Position numbers and translations under genes: made by a program
The notes under the pieces: generated by a model
Databases searched by the model: none
What the model saw: the letters and a program-made list of their open reading frames with translations, nothing else
What the model was told of the DNA's origin: nothing
Shown here: positions 25,701-33,622 of the stretch, one piece after another
Numbering within the stretch: position 1 is the first letter of the stretch
Layout: each line of letters starts with the position of its first letter
NCBI GenBank assembly: GCA_040222235.1
Contig: JAVKDO010000066.1
Location: forward strand, 1 to 64,000
From: UBA6059 sp040222235
GTDB lineage: Bacteria > Bacteroidota > Bacteroidia > Cytophagales > Cyclobacteriaceae
Length of the DNA: 64,000 nucleotides
Reading direction: 5' to 3'

Positions 25701-27024
25701 CATTGGCAGCTATGCACTTGACACCATATTTCTTGGCAAAAGACAGTAGTACCTGGTTGACATGTTCATCCTCTTCGAGCCCATGCCTAATCAACTCAAC
25801 ATAGAAATCATCCTTGAAGAGCTCATGCCACCACTGGAACGCTTCCTCTGCTTGTGTCTCGCCCACATTGAGGATAAGGTTGGGAATTTCACCGGACAGA
25901 CTTCCCGTTAGCGCAATAACATCTTCCTTGTATGTTTGGATGAGTTCTTTGTCTATCCTTGGATAGTTGCCATAAAGTCCCTCTATGTAGCCCATGGAGC
26001 TCAGTTTGGCTAGGTTGTGGTAGCCATTCTTGTTCTTGGCAATCAATACTTGGTTGAATCGCTTGTCAGGGTTATCCTTTGTGAACTTTAGTTTTTGCCG
26101 CTCTTCGGCCACAAAAAATTCAACCCCGACAATCGCTTTGATATCATTCTTAGCAGCTTCGGATACAAACTGGAACGCACCAAACATATTGCCCAGGTCG
26201 GTCAACGCTACGGCAGGCATATCGAACTCCTTGGCCTTGGCTATCAGTCCCTTGATGTTGGGTACCGCTTGCAGCACGGAGTACTGAGAGTGAACATGAA
26301 GATGCACAAATGGAGAGGTAAGGTCTTCAACTGCGACTTTGGTCTCATCCGAGGTGCTGCCTGACTTGGCTTGCTGTTGGGTAAAATTGGCCAGATCAAG
26401 ATCGGGCTCCTCATATATAATGTCTTTGTACGGAGTATCGTCAAATGGCTTGACCACTTGTTCGGATACTAACCCAAAGAAGCATTTGGTTGTCGCAGCT
26501 ACATCATAGGCTGCATCGTGGGCGTCACCAAAACCTACTCCGAAGAGCTTCTCATGTAGCTCGATGAGCTTTGGAGATTTGAGCCTACCGCCAATACCGC
26601 CTGGGAGCTGACAGTAGTCGATCGAAACCTTGGCAGTATCTACGGTGGCTTTCTCAAGAAGGGGAGAGGTTACTTCACCTCTAACCATCTCAGCTCCGAC
26701 TATATTATTGTCAAACTCTATGTTGTGACCGACCACCCAATCCGCCTTCTCAACGGCCAAAGTAAATTTCTCGAGTACCTCTACTAGATCATGCCCCTCT
26801 TTTTGCGCTCGCTCTGTGGAGATGCCATGTATTTTTTGCGCGTTGAAGGGGATGGTGTACCCTTCAGGCTTGACGATGAGATTGTGATTTTCGAGCAACT
26901 CTCCTTTCGACCCATGTAGTTGCCAGGCAATCTGAACCATCCTTGGCCAGTTGTCCGAGTCTGTGACTGGTGCGGAATAGTTGTGAGGTAAACCGGTGGT
27001 TTCGGTATCGAAGATCAGGTACAT
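22795..27024 (-). CDS. dnaE: DNA polymerase III alpha subunit with N-terminal 3'-5' exonuclease domain
   Basis: 1409 residues. An N-terminal DEDDh exonuclease (FDTETTG at 5-11, VVGHNIEFDN, HDAAYDVAATTKCFFGL with the HxAxxD motif near 170) is fused ahead of the PHP domain (VHLHVHSQYSVLQA near 237). The polymerase palm follows (GPGRGSAAGS near 615, PDIDIDFDDEGRD near 651, ACGVIISP), then fingers, helix-hairpin-helix and an OB fold (RITVGGVVTAVSHRITKTG). It replicates the chromosome. The fusion puts proofreading in the same chain and is common in Bacteroidota (recollection). Every motif residue I looked for is present. Confidence 0.95.
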   Translation of the reverse strand: MYLIFDTETTGLPHNYSAPVTDSDNWPRMVQIAWQLHGSKGELLENHNLIVKPEGYTIPFNAQKIHGISTERAQKEGHDLVEVLEKFTLAVEKADWVVGHNIEFDNNIVGAEMVRGEVTSPLLEKATVDTAKVSIDYCQLPGGIGGRLKSPKLIELHEKLFGVGFGDAHDAAYDVAATTKCFFGLVSEQVVKPFDDTPYKDIIYEEPDLDLANFTQQQAKSGSTSDETKVAVEDLTSPFVHLHVHSQYSVLQAVPNIKGLIAKAKEFDMPAVALTDLGNMFGAFQFVSEAAKNDIKAIVGVEFFVAEERQKLKFTKDNPDKRFNQVLIAKNKNGYHNLAKLSSMGYIEGLYGNYPRIDKELIQTYKEDVIALTGSLSGEIPNLILNVGETQAEEAFQWWHELFKDDFYVELIRHGLEEDEHVNQVLLSFAKKYGVKCIAANDVYYLNQKDSTAHDVLLCVKEGEYQSTPIGRGRGFRYGFPNDQFYFRSQEEMKKLFADIPESIVNLEELVNKVESYKLARPVLLPKYNIPEEFLDPKDEEDEGKRGENAYLKHLTYEGAKKRYPELTDEIRERLDFELATIENTGYPGYFLIVQDFTNEARKMGVAVGPGRGSAAGSAVAYCIGITNVDPIAYDLLFERFLNPDRVSLPDIDIDFDDEGRDKVIRYVIDKYGYNQVAQIITYGTMAAKSSIRDAGRVLELPLSDTDAIAKLVPERPGTTLTKAFKEIKELVAISKGTNLEAKVLNQATVLEGSVRNTGTHACGVIISPDDLTKYVPVATSKDADLLITQFDNSVVEDAGMLKMDFLGLKTLSIIKTAIILIQERHGIQLDPDEIPLDDQKTYELYQMGHTNGTFQFESPGMQKHLRALKPDRFGDLIAMNALYRPGPMEYIPNFIERKHGREQISYDLPDMEEFLSETYGITVYQEQVMLLSQKLAGFTKGEADVLRKAMGKKQRAVLDKMKPQFIGQAKEKGHDEEKLEKIWKDWEAFAAYAFNKSHSTCYSVVAYHTAYLKANYPAEYMAAVLTHNQSNIEKVTFFMEECRNQGIKVLGPHVNESGIFFKVNKAGEIRFGLGAIKGTGESAVSEIIRERDENGLYKDIFDFSMRVNLRAVNKKTFEALAMSGAFDCFEGVHRRQYIANDEGEASLIEKAIKYANKMQLEAESAQSSLFGGDSGMDQPAPKITPVEPYGKIEMLNIEKEVVGLYISGHPLDQYKFEIKHLCNTSVKQLKDLDSLKSKGRITVGGVVTAVSHRITKTGKPYGVMTLEDYDDSMEFFMFSDKYVNFKQYLETGWFLYLKGTVKPRWKRENEFEFSIDDMELLGEVREKMTKGIELRMHLQDVSPTFVDQLTSLTEENPGNCLLRLNILSDFEGAPIQLDLLSRKARINPTNELIERLAGMEELSYRVIN

Positions 27025-27298
27025 GGAGAGGAATTAATCGCTAGTGCAACACTGATCGAATTTAAATAATTCGAGGGCTTGGTGGGAGACCAGAGCTTAA
27101 AAGTTATCCACAGATTTGACAATGCTGTTGATGCTGTCGAAAGATGCCTTTTGGAGAGGTTGATCTTTTCTCAAAACCTGATCATCGGGGTGTTTCGTGA
27201 GGATACGAAACATGTTGGCAGTCTGGTATGCGTCAATAGTATTATGAATGGTATTTCACTACAGCAATGCTTTAGTCGATCAATTATAATTCAAGATG
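27025..27298. other. Intergenic region with a possible decayed reading frame
   Basis: 275 bp between the dnaE start and the VapBC-like operon. On the minus strand about 27071-27223 reads NTIDAYQTANMFRILTKHPD and on to a stop, without a start or a continuing N-terminal part. It looks protein-like but matches nothing I can name. The plus-strand frame here is its reverse complement and looks spurious. Confidence 0.3.
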
Positions 27299-27314
27299 AA
27301 AATTAGCTAATTTT
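27299..27314. promoter_or_regulatory. 16-bp perfect palindrome before the VapBC-like operon
   Basis: AAAATTAGCTAATTTT ends 5 bp before the antitoxin ATG. Position and symmetry suit an autoregulatory operator of a toxin-antitoxin operon. Confidence 0.5.
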
Positions 27315-27319
27315 AGATC

Positions 27320-27550
27320 ATGGTAGGAAAGGAACGTCTTAGAAGCGTGATCCTGAATAAGATAAAGCACTTATCGGATGATCAACTAAACGATCTTCAC
27401 TCTTATTTGGAAGATTTGGAGAGGGAGTTTACAATAGTGAAATCTCCTATGTCCTTTAGCGGAATTTTCGAAGAGTTAGATTTAGATGAGCTTACTACTG
27501 ATCTCCACCAACGGAGAGGTGATGGCAACAAACGGATTCCCAACTTTTGA
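27320..27550 (+). CDS. Antitoxin of a PIN-domain module
   Basis: 76 residues: VGKERLRSVILNKIKHLSDD, QLNDLHSYLEDLE, then an acidic tail with MSFSGIFEELDLDELTTDLH. The LSDDQLxxLxxYLxxLE start and the FSGxFxxLDxDxLTxxLHxRR tail are typical of small antitoxins paired with PIN toxins in Bacteroidota. It lacks an obvious AbrB or ribbon-helix-helix domain. It is the first gene of the pair and its stop overlaps the next start by 4 bp. Confidence 0.78.
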   Translation: MVGKERLRSVILNKIKHLSDDQLNDLHSYLEDLEREFTIVKSPMSFSGIFEELDLDELTTDLHQRRGDGNKRIPNF

Positions 27551-27948
27551 CTAAGAGCCTAATCGATACCGACATCCTTTCGTACTTCTTGAAAGGAGAT
27601 GAACATGTGGCTAAGAACTTTGAGAAATACCTCAAGGGGCATGCTAAAATCACTATTTGTGAAATAACCTATTTTGAGATTCTTTCAGGGTTAGTTTTCA
27701 GAAAAGCTGTGAAGCAGATTAGTCAGTTTGAGCTTTTCATATCAACCTGTGAGGTGATTAAGCTATCAACGATTTCGCTTAGCAACTCTGCAAATATCTA
27801 TGCCCAACTCAGAGAAATAGGTATCACTATTGGCACAGCAGATTTATTGATTGCTGGAATCGCGAAGGCTAATGAGTTGACTTTAGTGACCAATAATCAA
27901 AAGCATTATCAGCCGATCTTGGAGCTCGAAACTGCAAATTGGGCCTAA
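27547..27948 (+). CDS. vapC: VapC-type PIN-domain ribonuclease toxin
   Basis: 133 residues starting at TTG 27547 inside TTGA, overlapping the antitoxin stop by 4 bp; no nearby ATG fits. PIN-domain acidic residues are visible: Asp in LIDTDILSYFLKG near residue 7, Glu in CEITYFEILSGL near 42, and Asp in GTADLLIAGIA near 98, with a TLVTNNQKHY-type end carrying the last polar residues. VapC toxins cut tRNA or rRNA. Length and order are normal for VapBC. Confidence 0.87.
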   Translation: MTKSLIDTDILSYFLKGDEHVAKNFEKYLKGHAKITICEITYFEILSGLVFRKAVKQISQFELFISTCEVIKLSTISLSNSANIYAQLREIGITIGTADLLIAGIAKANELTLVTNNQKHYQPILELETANWA

Positions 27949-28072
27949 CAGGGTTCGTACGCTTCCAACTGTCGTCCTGATGAGAGACAGCTACCGCGTA
28001 GTGGAGCCACGAGTCCGTTAACGCGCATACCAAAACCTAGGATTGCTGATGTCCAAGCTCTGTTTCAAGAGT

Positions 28073-28696
28073 CTACCCAAAAGGAACATAGATCACCTTT
28101 TTGGTTTCGAAGAATGGATCACTGAAGTAGTTGGTTAGCAGGTATTCGCTCCAAGGTCTTTTTACTTCTTTCATTTCTTCTGCTAGGTCGCCACCCTTGA
28201 GGTAGAGGATGCCGTTGGCAAGATCGTTATTCCCTTCCGTTTTAATCTTTTGGTGAACCCAGTGGATGAAGGGCTTCATTCGGGTAACGGCTCGACTCAC
28301 TACAAAATCGTAGGTGCCCGATACTTTTTCTACCCTTTGATGGGAAGCGGTCAAATTCTCAAGACCTAGAGCAGAGGCCACTTCATTGACTACTTTGATT
28401 TTCTTGCCAATCGAGTCGACTAAGTGAAAGTCTGACTCAGGAAAGAGGATAGCCAATGGGATGCCAGGGAATCCACCACCAGTACCCACATCTAGAATAG
28501 TCGTGCTTGGTTTGAACTGAATGACTTTAGCTATACCAAGAGAATGAAGTACGTGACGTGTATACAATTCGTCAATATCCTTACGAGAAATGACATTGAT
28601 TTGAGCATTCCACTCTTGATATAGAGGCAGCAGTTTTTCAAGCTGCCCATATTGTTTTTGCGATAGCTCGGGGAAATACGACTTGATTAATTCCAA
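28073..28696 (-). CDS. rsmG: 16S rRNA (guanine-527-N7)-methyltransferase
   Basis: 207 residues, RsmG/GidB family. Motif I is ILDVGTGGGFPGIPLAILFP near 69, preceded by the DELYTRHVLHSLG segment and followed by FVVSRAVTRMKPF. It methylates G527 of 16S rRNA using SAM. It is the last gene of a minus-strand run (glycosyltransferase, sigma factor, rsmG), 6 bp after the sigma factor stop. Confidence 0.93.
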   Translation of the reverse strand: MELIKSYFPELSQKQYGQLEKLLPLYQEWNAQINVISRKDIDELYTRHVLHSLGIAKVIQFKPSTTILDVGTGGGFPGIPLAILFPESDFHLVDSIGKKIKVVNEVASALGLENLTASHQRVEKVSGTYDFVVSRAVTRMKPFIHWVHQKIKTEGNNDLANGILYLKGGDLAEEMKEVKRPWSEYLLTNYFSDPFFETKKVIYVPFG

Positions 28697-28702
28697 GCTG
28701 TG

Positions 28703-29311
28703 CTAGATATGCTGTTTCTTATCCTTAACTAATTCATACATCAGCTCGCGTGCGCGATGAAGCTGTGCCTTGACAGTACCCAGGGGAGCTTCAAGTGCTG
28801 TGGCGATCTCTTCATAGGACAGTTCGTCGAAGTACCGGAGCTTCACTAGCCGCTGGTACTTGGCTGGTAGCTTATCCACGAACATTCTGACCAGTTGGAT
28901 TTTTTGGTCCTTGATGGCCGATTGGTCGGGAGTGAGGTTTTTATCTTCAACGTCTATATTGACTGATTCTCCACTATCGTCTGTAAAAGAAGTGTTGAGA
29001 CTCATCGTATCCAACTTCTTCTTTCGGATGAAGTCTATCGCATTGTTAGTCGCGATGCGGAAGAGCCAAGTAGAGAATGTATAATCCTTTTTGAACCTGT
29101 GCAGGTTCTTAAAAGCTTTGGCGAATGCCTCAATGGTCAAGTCCTCAGCGTCATCGACATTCCGAACCATCTTAAGAATCATATGGTAGACAGGCTTCTT
29201 ATAGCGCTTCATCAGATCAGCATACGCCTGCTGATCCCCGTGATCAACAGCCAGATCAATGAGCTTAAAATCCTTAAGCGCTTTTTCAGAAAAATTTCGT
29301 TCTAACTCCAT
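28703..29311 (-). CDS. ECF-type RNA polymerase sigma-70 factor
   Basis: 202 residues. Sigma region 2 is visible (RYKKPVYHMILKMVRNVDDA, then EDLTIEAFAKAFKNLHRFK and FSTWLFRIATNNAIDFIRKK), as is region 4 (LPAKYQRLVKLRYFDELSYE then EIATALEAPLGTVKAQLHRA). There is no anti-sigma gene alongside. The start overlaps the end of the glycosyltransferase gene by 10 bp. It belongs to the SigW/RpoE-like group; the target regulon is unknown. Confidence 0.9.
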   Translation of the reverse strand: MELERNFSEKALKDFKLIDLAVDHGDQQAYADLMKRYKKPVYHMILKMVRNVDDAEDLTIEAFAKAFKNLHRFKKDYTFSTWLFRIATNNAIDFIRKKKLDTMSLNTSFTDDSGESVNIDVEDKNLTPDQSAIKDQKIQLVRMFVDKLPAKYQRLVKLRYFDELSYEEIATALEAPLGTVKAQLHRARELMYELVKDKKQHI

Positions 29312-30396
29312 TTTACTCTTTTAGAGAAGCTTGCTAGTGTACCCATGACAACAATATATACCGAATAAAAGAAGTCTAGTAAGGGCAACACCCAAAAATC
29401 AAAATTATCCCCCGTTCTACGGGCGGTATAAAGCATTAAACAAGCCTGCATGGTCATCTTGATGAGGAAACCACCCAGCATAATTTGCCATGGTGCACCT
29501 ATCATGGCTAAAATAGCAAATGTCAACCAAAAGGTGATTTGCGATAGCGAATGAAATCCTAAACGTAACTTGTCTGCAGACCTATAGTACTTGCCAACGG
29601 ACAAGTGGCGTTTCTTCTGTGTAAAGAAGGAAGACCAGGTAGTCTTGGGATAAGAAAGAATAAGTGCATCTGAACCTATATCCACTTTGGTGCTCAGCTT
29701 TCGGGCATGAGCATTTACAAATAAGTCATCATCACCTCCTGTCACATTCAGTTTTTGCCCAAATCCCTTCACCTTCATGAATAACGACTTTCGGTAGGCG
29801 AGGTTTCTGCCCACCCCCATATATGGCTTATTAGCAATTGCTTTTGGGAGGTAGAGTAATCCTGTCATCATCGTCTCAAACCTCACGAAAAGGTTGAGCA
29901 AACCACTTGACTTGGCGTATTGGGAGTACCCAATCACAAAACTAGTATCTTCATCAAATGTAGCAGCCATACGGCTGAGCCATTGATCTGAGGTAGGCCA
30001 GCAGTCTGCATCGGTGAAGACCAATCTATCATTTGTGGCAGCTTTGATGCCGAGGGTGAGTCCGTACTTCTTGCCATTGGCGTGATCCGGGACATGCTCG
30101 ACTCGCACCAACTTAATTTTTGGCTGTAGAGAAAGTAGATAATCGTAGGTCTCATCTTTCGACCTGTCATCCACTATGATGATCTCCTTATTGGCATATG
30201 CCTGATCAAGCAGCAGTGGTATTAGTTTTTTGAGATTACCGTACTCATTTCGTGCGCAGACGATGACTGAGATACCTTCCTCCTCGGTGCTGGCTTTCAT
30301 AGGTCGCCACTTCCAAAGTCGAATGAGTTGAAGTGTGTAGTGAACTAAAAAATAAGCGACGGAGGCTAAAAATAGACCTGAGAGGATATTGATCAT
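29302..30396 (-). CDS. Membrane glycosyltransferase, family 2
   Basis: 364 residues. An N-terminal membrane helix is followed by a GT-A domain: ISVIVCARNEYGNLKKLIPL, IIIVDDRSKDET, FTDADCWP (the DxD metal site) and TGGDDDLFVN, then a KKRHLSVGKYYR segment and two or three C-terminal helices. It transfers a sugar from a nucleotide donor, probably at the inner face of the membrane; the acceptor is unknown. It overlaps the downstream sigma gene by 10 bp and is divergent from tgt. Confidence 0.87.
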   Translation of the reverse strand: MINILSGLFLASVAYFLVHYTLQLIRLWKWRPMKASTEEEGISVIVCARNEYGNLKKLIPLLLDQAYANKEIIIVDDRSKDETYDYLLSLQPKIKLVRVEHVPDHANGKKYGLTLGIKAATNDRLVFTDADCWPTSDQWLSRMAATFDEDTSFVIGYSQYAKSSGLLNLFVRFETMMTGLLYLPKAIANKPYMGVGRNLAYRKSLFMKVKGFGQKLNVTGGDDDLFVNAHARKLSTKVDIGSDALILSYPKTTWSSFFTQKKRHLSVGKYYRSADKLRLGFHSLSQITFWLTFAILAMIGAPWQIMLGGFLIKMTMQACLMLYTARRTGDNFDFWVLPLLDFFYSVYIVVMGTLASFSKRVKWS

Positions 30397-30457
30397 AGTC
30401 GGCTTGTGACGCGGGCAAAGATATGTTTACTACCCGCTTTTATTGTGAATTAAGGGA

Positions 30458-30465
30458 TATTTTTG
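30458..30465 (+). promoter_or_regulatory. Probable -7 promoter element of tgt
   Basis: TATTTTTG matches the Bacteroidota TAnnTTTG -7 box, 10 bp before the tgt ATG. No good TTTG is seen at the -33 position, so support is moderate. Confidence 0.45.
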
Positions 30466-30475
30466 CAGCCGCTTT

Positions 30476-31606
30476 ATGGATTTTCAGTTACAACATTCAG
30501 ATACGAAAAGTAATGCCAGAGCTGGCAAAATCACCACAGATCACGGAGAGATAGAAACTCCGATCTTCATGCCAGTGGGGACGGCTGGAAGCGTCAAGGC
30601 TGTACACCAACGCGAGCTGAAAGATGACGTAGAAGCTCAGATCATACTGGGGAATACCTACCATCTCTACTTAAGGCCTGGATTAGAGATTATGGAGGGT
30701 GCTGGTGGCCTACATAAGTTCAACGGTTGGGATAAGCCAATCCTGACAGACTCTGGTGGTTATCAGGTCTACTCGCTGGCGGGTACGCGCAAAATCAAAG
30801 AGAAGGGAGTGGTCTTTCAATCGCACATTGATGGCTCGCGCCACAACTTTACTCCCGAGTACGTGATGGATATTCAGCGGATTATAGGAGCGGATATCAT
30901 GATGGCATTTGACGAATGTCCTCCGTATCCGAGCACCTATGAATATGCTGAGAAATCGATGCACATGACCCATAGATGGTTGGATCGGTGCATTAATAGG
31001 TTTGATCAGACTGAGGGGAAGTACGGCTACAGCCAAACCCTATTTCCGATAGTGCAAGGAAGTACTTATGATGACCTAAGAAAGCAGTCGGCTGAATATG
31101 TGGCCTCTACTAACAGAGAGGGCAATGCCATTGGTGGTTTGTCAGTTGGCGAACCTGCCGAGAAGATGTATCATCATACGGATCAAGTTTGCGCTATCCT
31201 GCCCAAGGATAAGCCGCGCTATCTGATGGGCGTGGGTACTCCAGAAAACATCCTGGAGTGTATAGCCCTGGGCGTAGATATGTTTGACTGTGTGATGCCA
31301 ACTAGAAATGCGAGAAACGGAATGCTCTTCACCTCAGAGGGTATTATCAACATGCGAAATGAGAAGTGGAAAAATGACTTCTCACTTATAGATGAAAATC
31401 TGGGCGGCTATGTCAGCACTCAACATACCAAGGCATACCTCCGTCACTTGGTCGTGAGCAAGGAGATGCTGGCTGCCCAAATTGCCAGTATCCACAATCT
31501 CACCTTCTACCTCTGGCTGGTGAAAGAAGCGAGGAAGCATATACTTAACGATACCTTTGCCGTTTGGAAAAATGAGATGGTTGTCAAACTGTCCAGAAGA
31601 CTCTAG
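30476..31606 (+). CDS. tgt: tRNA-guanine transglycosylase
   Basis: 376 residues of the queuine/preQ1 tRNA-ribosyltransferase family, which exchanges guanine-34 for preQ1 in the anticodon of four tRNAs. Visible motifs: MPVGTAGSVKAVHQRELK, ILTDSGGYQVYSLAG with one catalytic Asp, GGLSVGEP, and VDMFDCVMPTRNARNG with the second. The zinc-site region differs: before KAYLRHL the three Cys of the E. coli CxCxxC motif are absent (GGYVSTQH), while the later His (IHNL) remains. It is the first gene of a three-gene run with an LptF/G permease and a transporter. Confidence 0.95.
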   Translation: MDFQLQHSDTKSNARAGKITTDHGEIETPIFMPVGTAGSVKAVHQRELKDDVEAQIILGNTYHLYLRPGLEIMEGAGGLHKFNGWDKPILTDSGGYQVYSLAGTRKIKEKGVVFQSHIDGSRHNFTPEYVMDIQRIIGADIMMAFDECPPYPSTYEYAEKSMHMTHRWLDRCINRFDQTEGKYGYSQTLFPIVQGSTYDDLRKQSAEYVASTNREGNAIGGLSVGEPAEKMYHHTDQVCAILPKDKPRYLMGVGTPENILECIALGVDMFDCVMPTRNARNGMLFTSEGIINMRNEKWKNDFSLIDENLGGYVSTQHTKAYLRHLVVSKEMLAAQIASIHNLTFYLWLVKEARKHILNDTFAVWKNEMVVKLSRRL

Positions 31607-32680
31607 ATGAAAATCCTTGATCGCTATATCTTAAAGAAGCTCTTAAGCACTTTCGTATTTGTGGTGCTTATTCTGGTATTTGTGATCCTGGTCATTGACT
31701 TCACAGAGAAGAATGACAAGTTCATACGGAATGACCTGGGAGCGGCTGAGATACTGAACTATTATTTCAATTTCATCCCCTACATAGCTAGTCTGCTTAC
31801 ACCCATTACCTCCTTCATAGCGGTGGTATTTGTGACGGCAAATCTAGCTGTGCGCACGGAAATCGTGGCGATATTGGCCAGTGGCACAAGCTTTATCAGG
31901 ATGATGTGGCCCTACGCCATATTCTCCATTATTATTGGAGCGATGAGCCTAGGACTCAACGGCTGGATCATTCCGAATGCTAACAAAGAACGTGTAGCCT
32001 TTGAGGTGGCTTATATCAAGGGAGCTTACTATTTCTCAGAGCGCAACATCCACTTTAAGGTAGGACCGCAGGATTATGTCTACATGGATCGGTACAGTAA
32101 TCAAAACGATATTGGCTACAGGGTGACATTGGAGACCTTTGAAGGAACCGAACTCAAGGAGAAGATGTTCGCGACGCAGATGGCTTGGGACTCGACTACT
32201 CTGAAGTGGAAGCTGAAGGCCTGGAATCGACGAAAGCTCACTGAAGGGGGAGAAGTCTTTGAGAAGGGCTTTGAGATGGATACCACCATCGCTATATGGC
32301 CGTCAGACTTTGAAAATAGCTATCACCTGCATGAGACTTTCACCATGCCGGAACTCACTGACTATATCGAGCTGCAGCAATCCAGAGGTGCCGATGACAC
32401 CCTTGTGTACATTGTAGAAAAGCTGGTTCGTTACACCCAACCTTTCACTGTGGTGATCCTTACCTTCATTGGCGTGATCGTATCAGCTAGGAAAGCCAGA
32501 GGAGGTGCGGGCTTCCAGATAGCCTTGGGCTTCCTGATTGCATTCGTGTTTATCATTTTCTTCATTATGGCCCGTGCCAGTGCGGAGGCAGGTTCTATGC
32601 CTCCTCTATTGGCCATATGGATACCTAATATCATCTTCTCTTTTATAGGCTTGGTGATGTACCACACTGTTCCTCGATGA
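31607..32680 (+). CDS. LptF/LptG-family permease (YjgP/YjgQ)
   Basis: 357 residues. Two helices lie at the N-terminus (KKLLSTFVFVVLILVFVILV, then a pair near 40-120 with the ITSFIAVVFVTANLAVRTEI segment), a periplasmic beta-jellyroll loop spans about 125-265, and three helices close the protein. It is half of the LptB2FG machine that extracts lipopolysaccharide from the inner membrane. It starts directly after the tgt stop and overlaps the next gene by 4 bp. LptF and LptG cannot be told apart here. Confidence 0.88.
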   Translation: MKILDRYILKKLLSTFVFVVLILVFVILVIDFTEKNDKFIRNDLGAAEILNYYFNFIPYIASLLTPITSFIAVVFVTANLAVRTEIVAILASGTSFIRMMWPYAIFSIIIGAMSLGLNGWIIPNANKERVAFEVAYIKGAYYFSERNIHFKVGPQDYVYMDRYSNQNDIGYRVTLETFEGTELKEKMFATQMAWDSTTLKWKLKAWNRRKLTEGGEVFEKGFEMDTTIAIWPSDFENSYHLHETFTMPELTDYIELQQSRGADDTLVYIVEKLVRYTQPFTVVILTFIGVIVSARKARGGAGFQIALGFLIAFVFIIFFIMARASAEAGSMPPLLAIWIPNIIFSFIGLVMYHTVPR

Positions 32681-33576
32681 GCGCTACCGCAAAAGACTAT
32701 TTCGAGCTCCATTTTACGGTGCTCATTTGGGGTTTTACCGCAGTACTGGGGTTGTTGATCACCTTGCCAGCTGTGGAGGTCGTGCTTTACCGAACTCTCA
32801 TTGCATTTATTGGACTGGGCCTTTTAATCTTAATCAGAAGGGGCAGTTTTAGAATTGGGAATCGAGAGATTACTAAAATCGCAGGTACGGGGTTGTTGAT
32901 CGGACTGCATTGGATTTGCTTCTTTGAGTCCGCACGTATGTCGACTGCCTCAGTGAGCCTAGCGGGAATGGCTACAACCTCACTTTGGACGAGTCTGCTA
33001 GAGCCTGTTATGGTCAAGGGAAAGAAGCTACAATGGTTTGAGCCTGTTCTTGGTCTCATTGCGATAGCCGGGATTGTGATCATCTTCAATGTCGAGGTTC
33101 GCTATATCTGGGGGCTAGTAGTAGGCATAGTGGCGGCTCTATTGTCTGCTGTCTTTACGATTATCAATTCCAGACTGACGATCAAGCATGATCATTTTGT
33201 GATCACCTACTATGAAATGCTGAGTGCCTTTGTCGCCATTTTCTTTTTTCTATTGCTGTCAGGTAGCATGGCGGAGATGGTGCTACCGCAATCGATGGAC
33301 TGGCTATGGCTCCTCATTCTTGGGTTGGTCTGTACCGTGTATGCATACTCCATTTCTGTCAAGATCATGCGCCGACTTACACCGTTTACAGTCAATCTCA
33401 CTGTGAATTTGGAGCCCATCTATGGTATCTTATTGGCCATTGTTATTTTTGGTGAAAAGGAAGAAATGAGCCCAGGGTTTTATTGGGGTACAGGATTGAT
33501 ACTACTTTCAGTACTGCTGTATCCAATCATCAAAAGGTACGAGCGACGCAGGACTGCATTAGGTGCTGCGACTTGA
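32677..33576 (+). CDS. EamA/DMT-family transporter
   Basis: 299 residues with about ten membrane helices in two EamA repeats (first from FTVLIWGFTAVLGLLITLPA, second from YIWGLVVGIVAALLSAVFTI), the C-terminal one ending in the typical NLEPIYGILLAIVIFGE. It exports or imports small metabolites of unknown identity. It overlaps the LptF/G gene by 4 bp and ends the tgt operon. Confidence 0.88.
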   Translation: MSATAKDYFELHFTVLIWGFTAVLGLLITLPAVEVVLYRTLIAFIGLGLLILIRRGSFRIGNREITKIAGTGLLIGLHWICFFESARMSTASVSLAGMATTSLWTSLLEPVMVKGKKLQWFEPVLGLIAIAGIVIIFNVEVRYIWGLVVGIVAALLSAVFTIINSRLTIKHDHFVITYYEMLSAFVAIFFFLLLSGSMAEMVLPQSMDWLWLLILGLVCTVYAYSISVKIMRRLTPFTVNLTVNLEPIYGILLAIVIFGEKEEMSPGFYWGTGLILLSVLLYPIIKRYERRRTALGAAT

Positions 33577-33622
33577 CCAGTGCTGTCCGCTCGTTTGGCA
33601 TTTGTTCCGGTAGGAGATACTA

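Noticed and set aside
27079..27306. 75-codon plus-strand gene
   Set aside because: No family signal, and the opposite strand of the same bases looks more protein-like.
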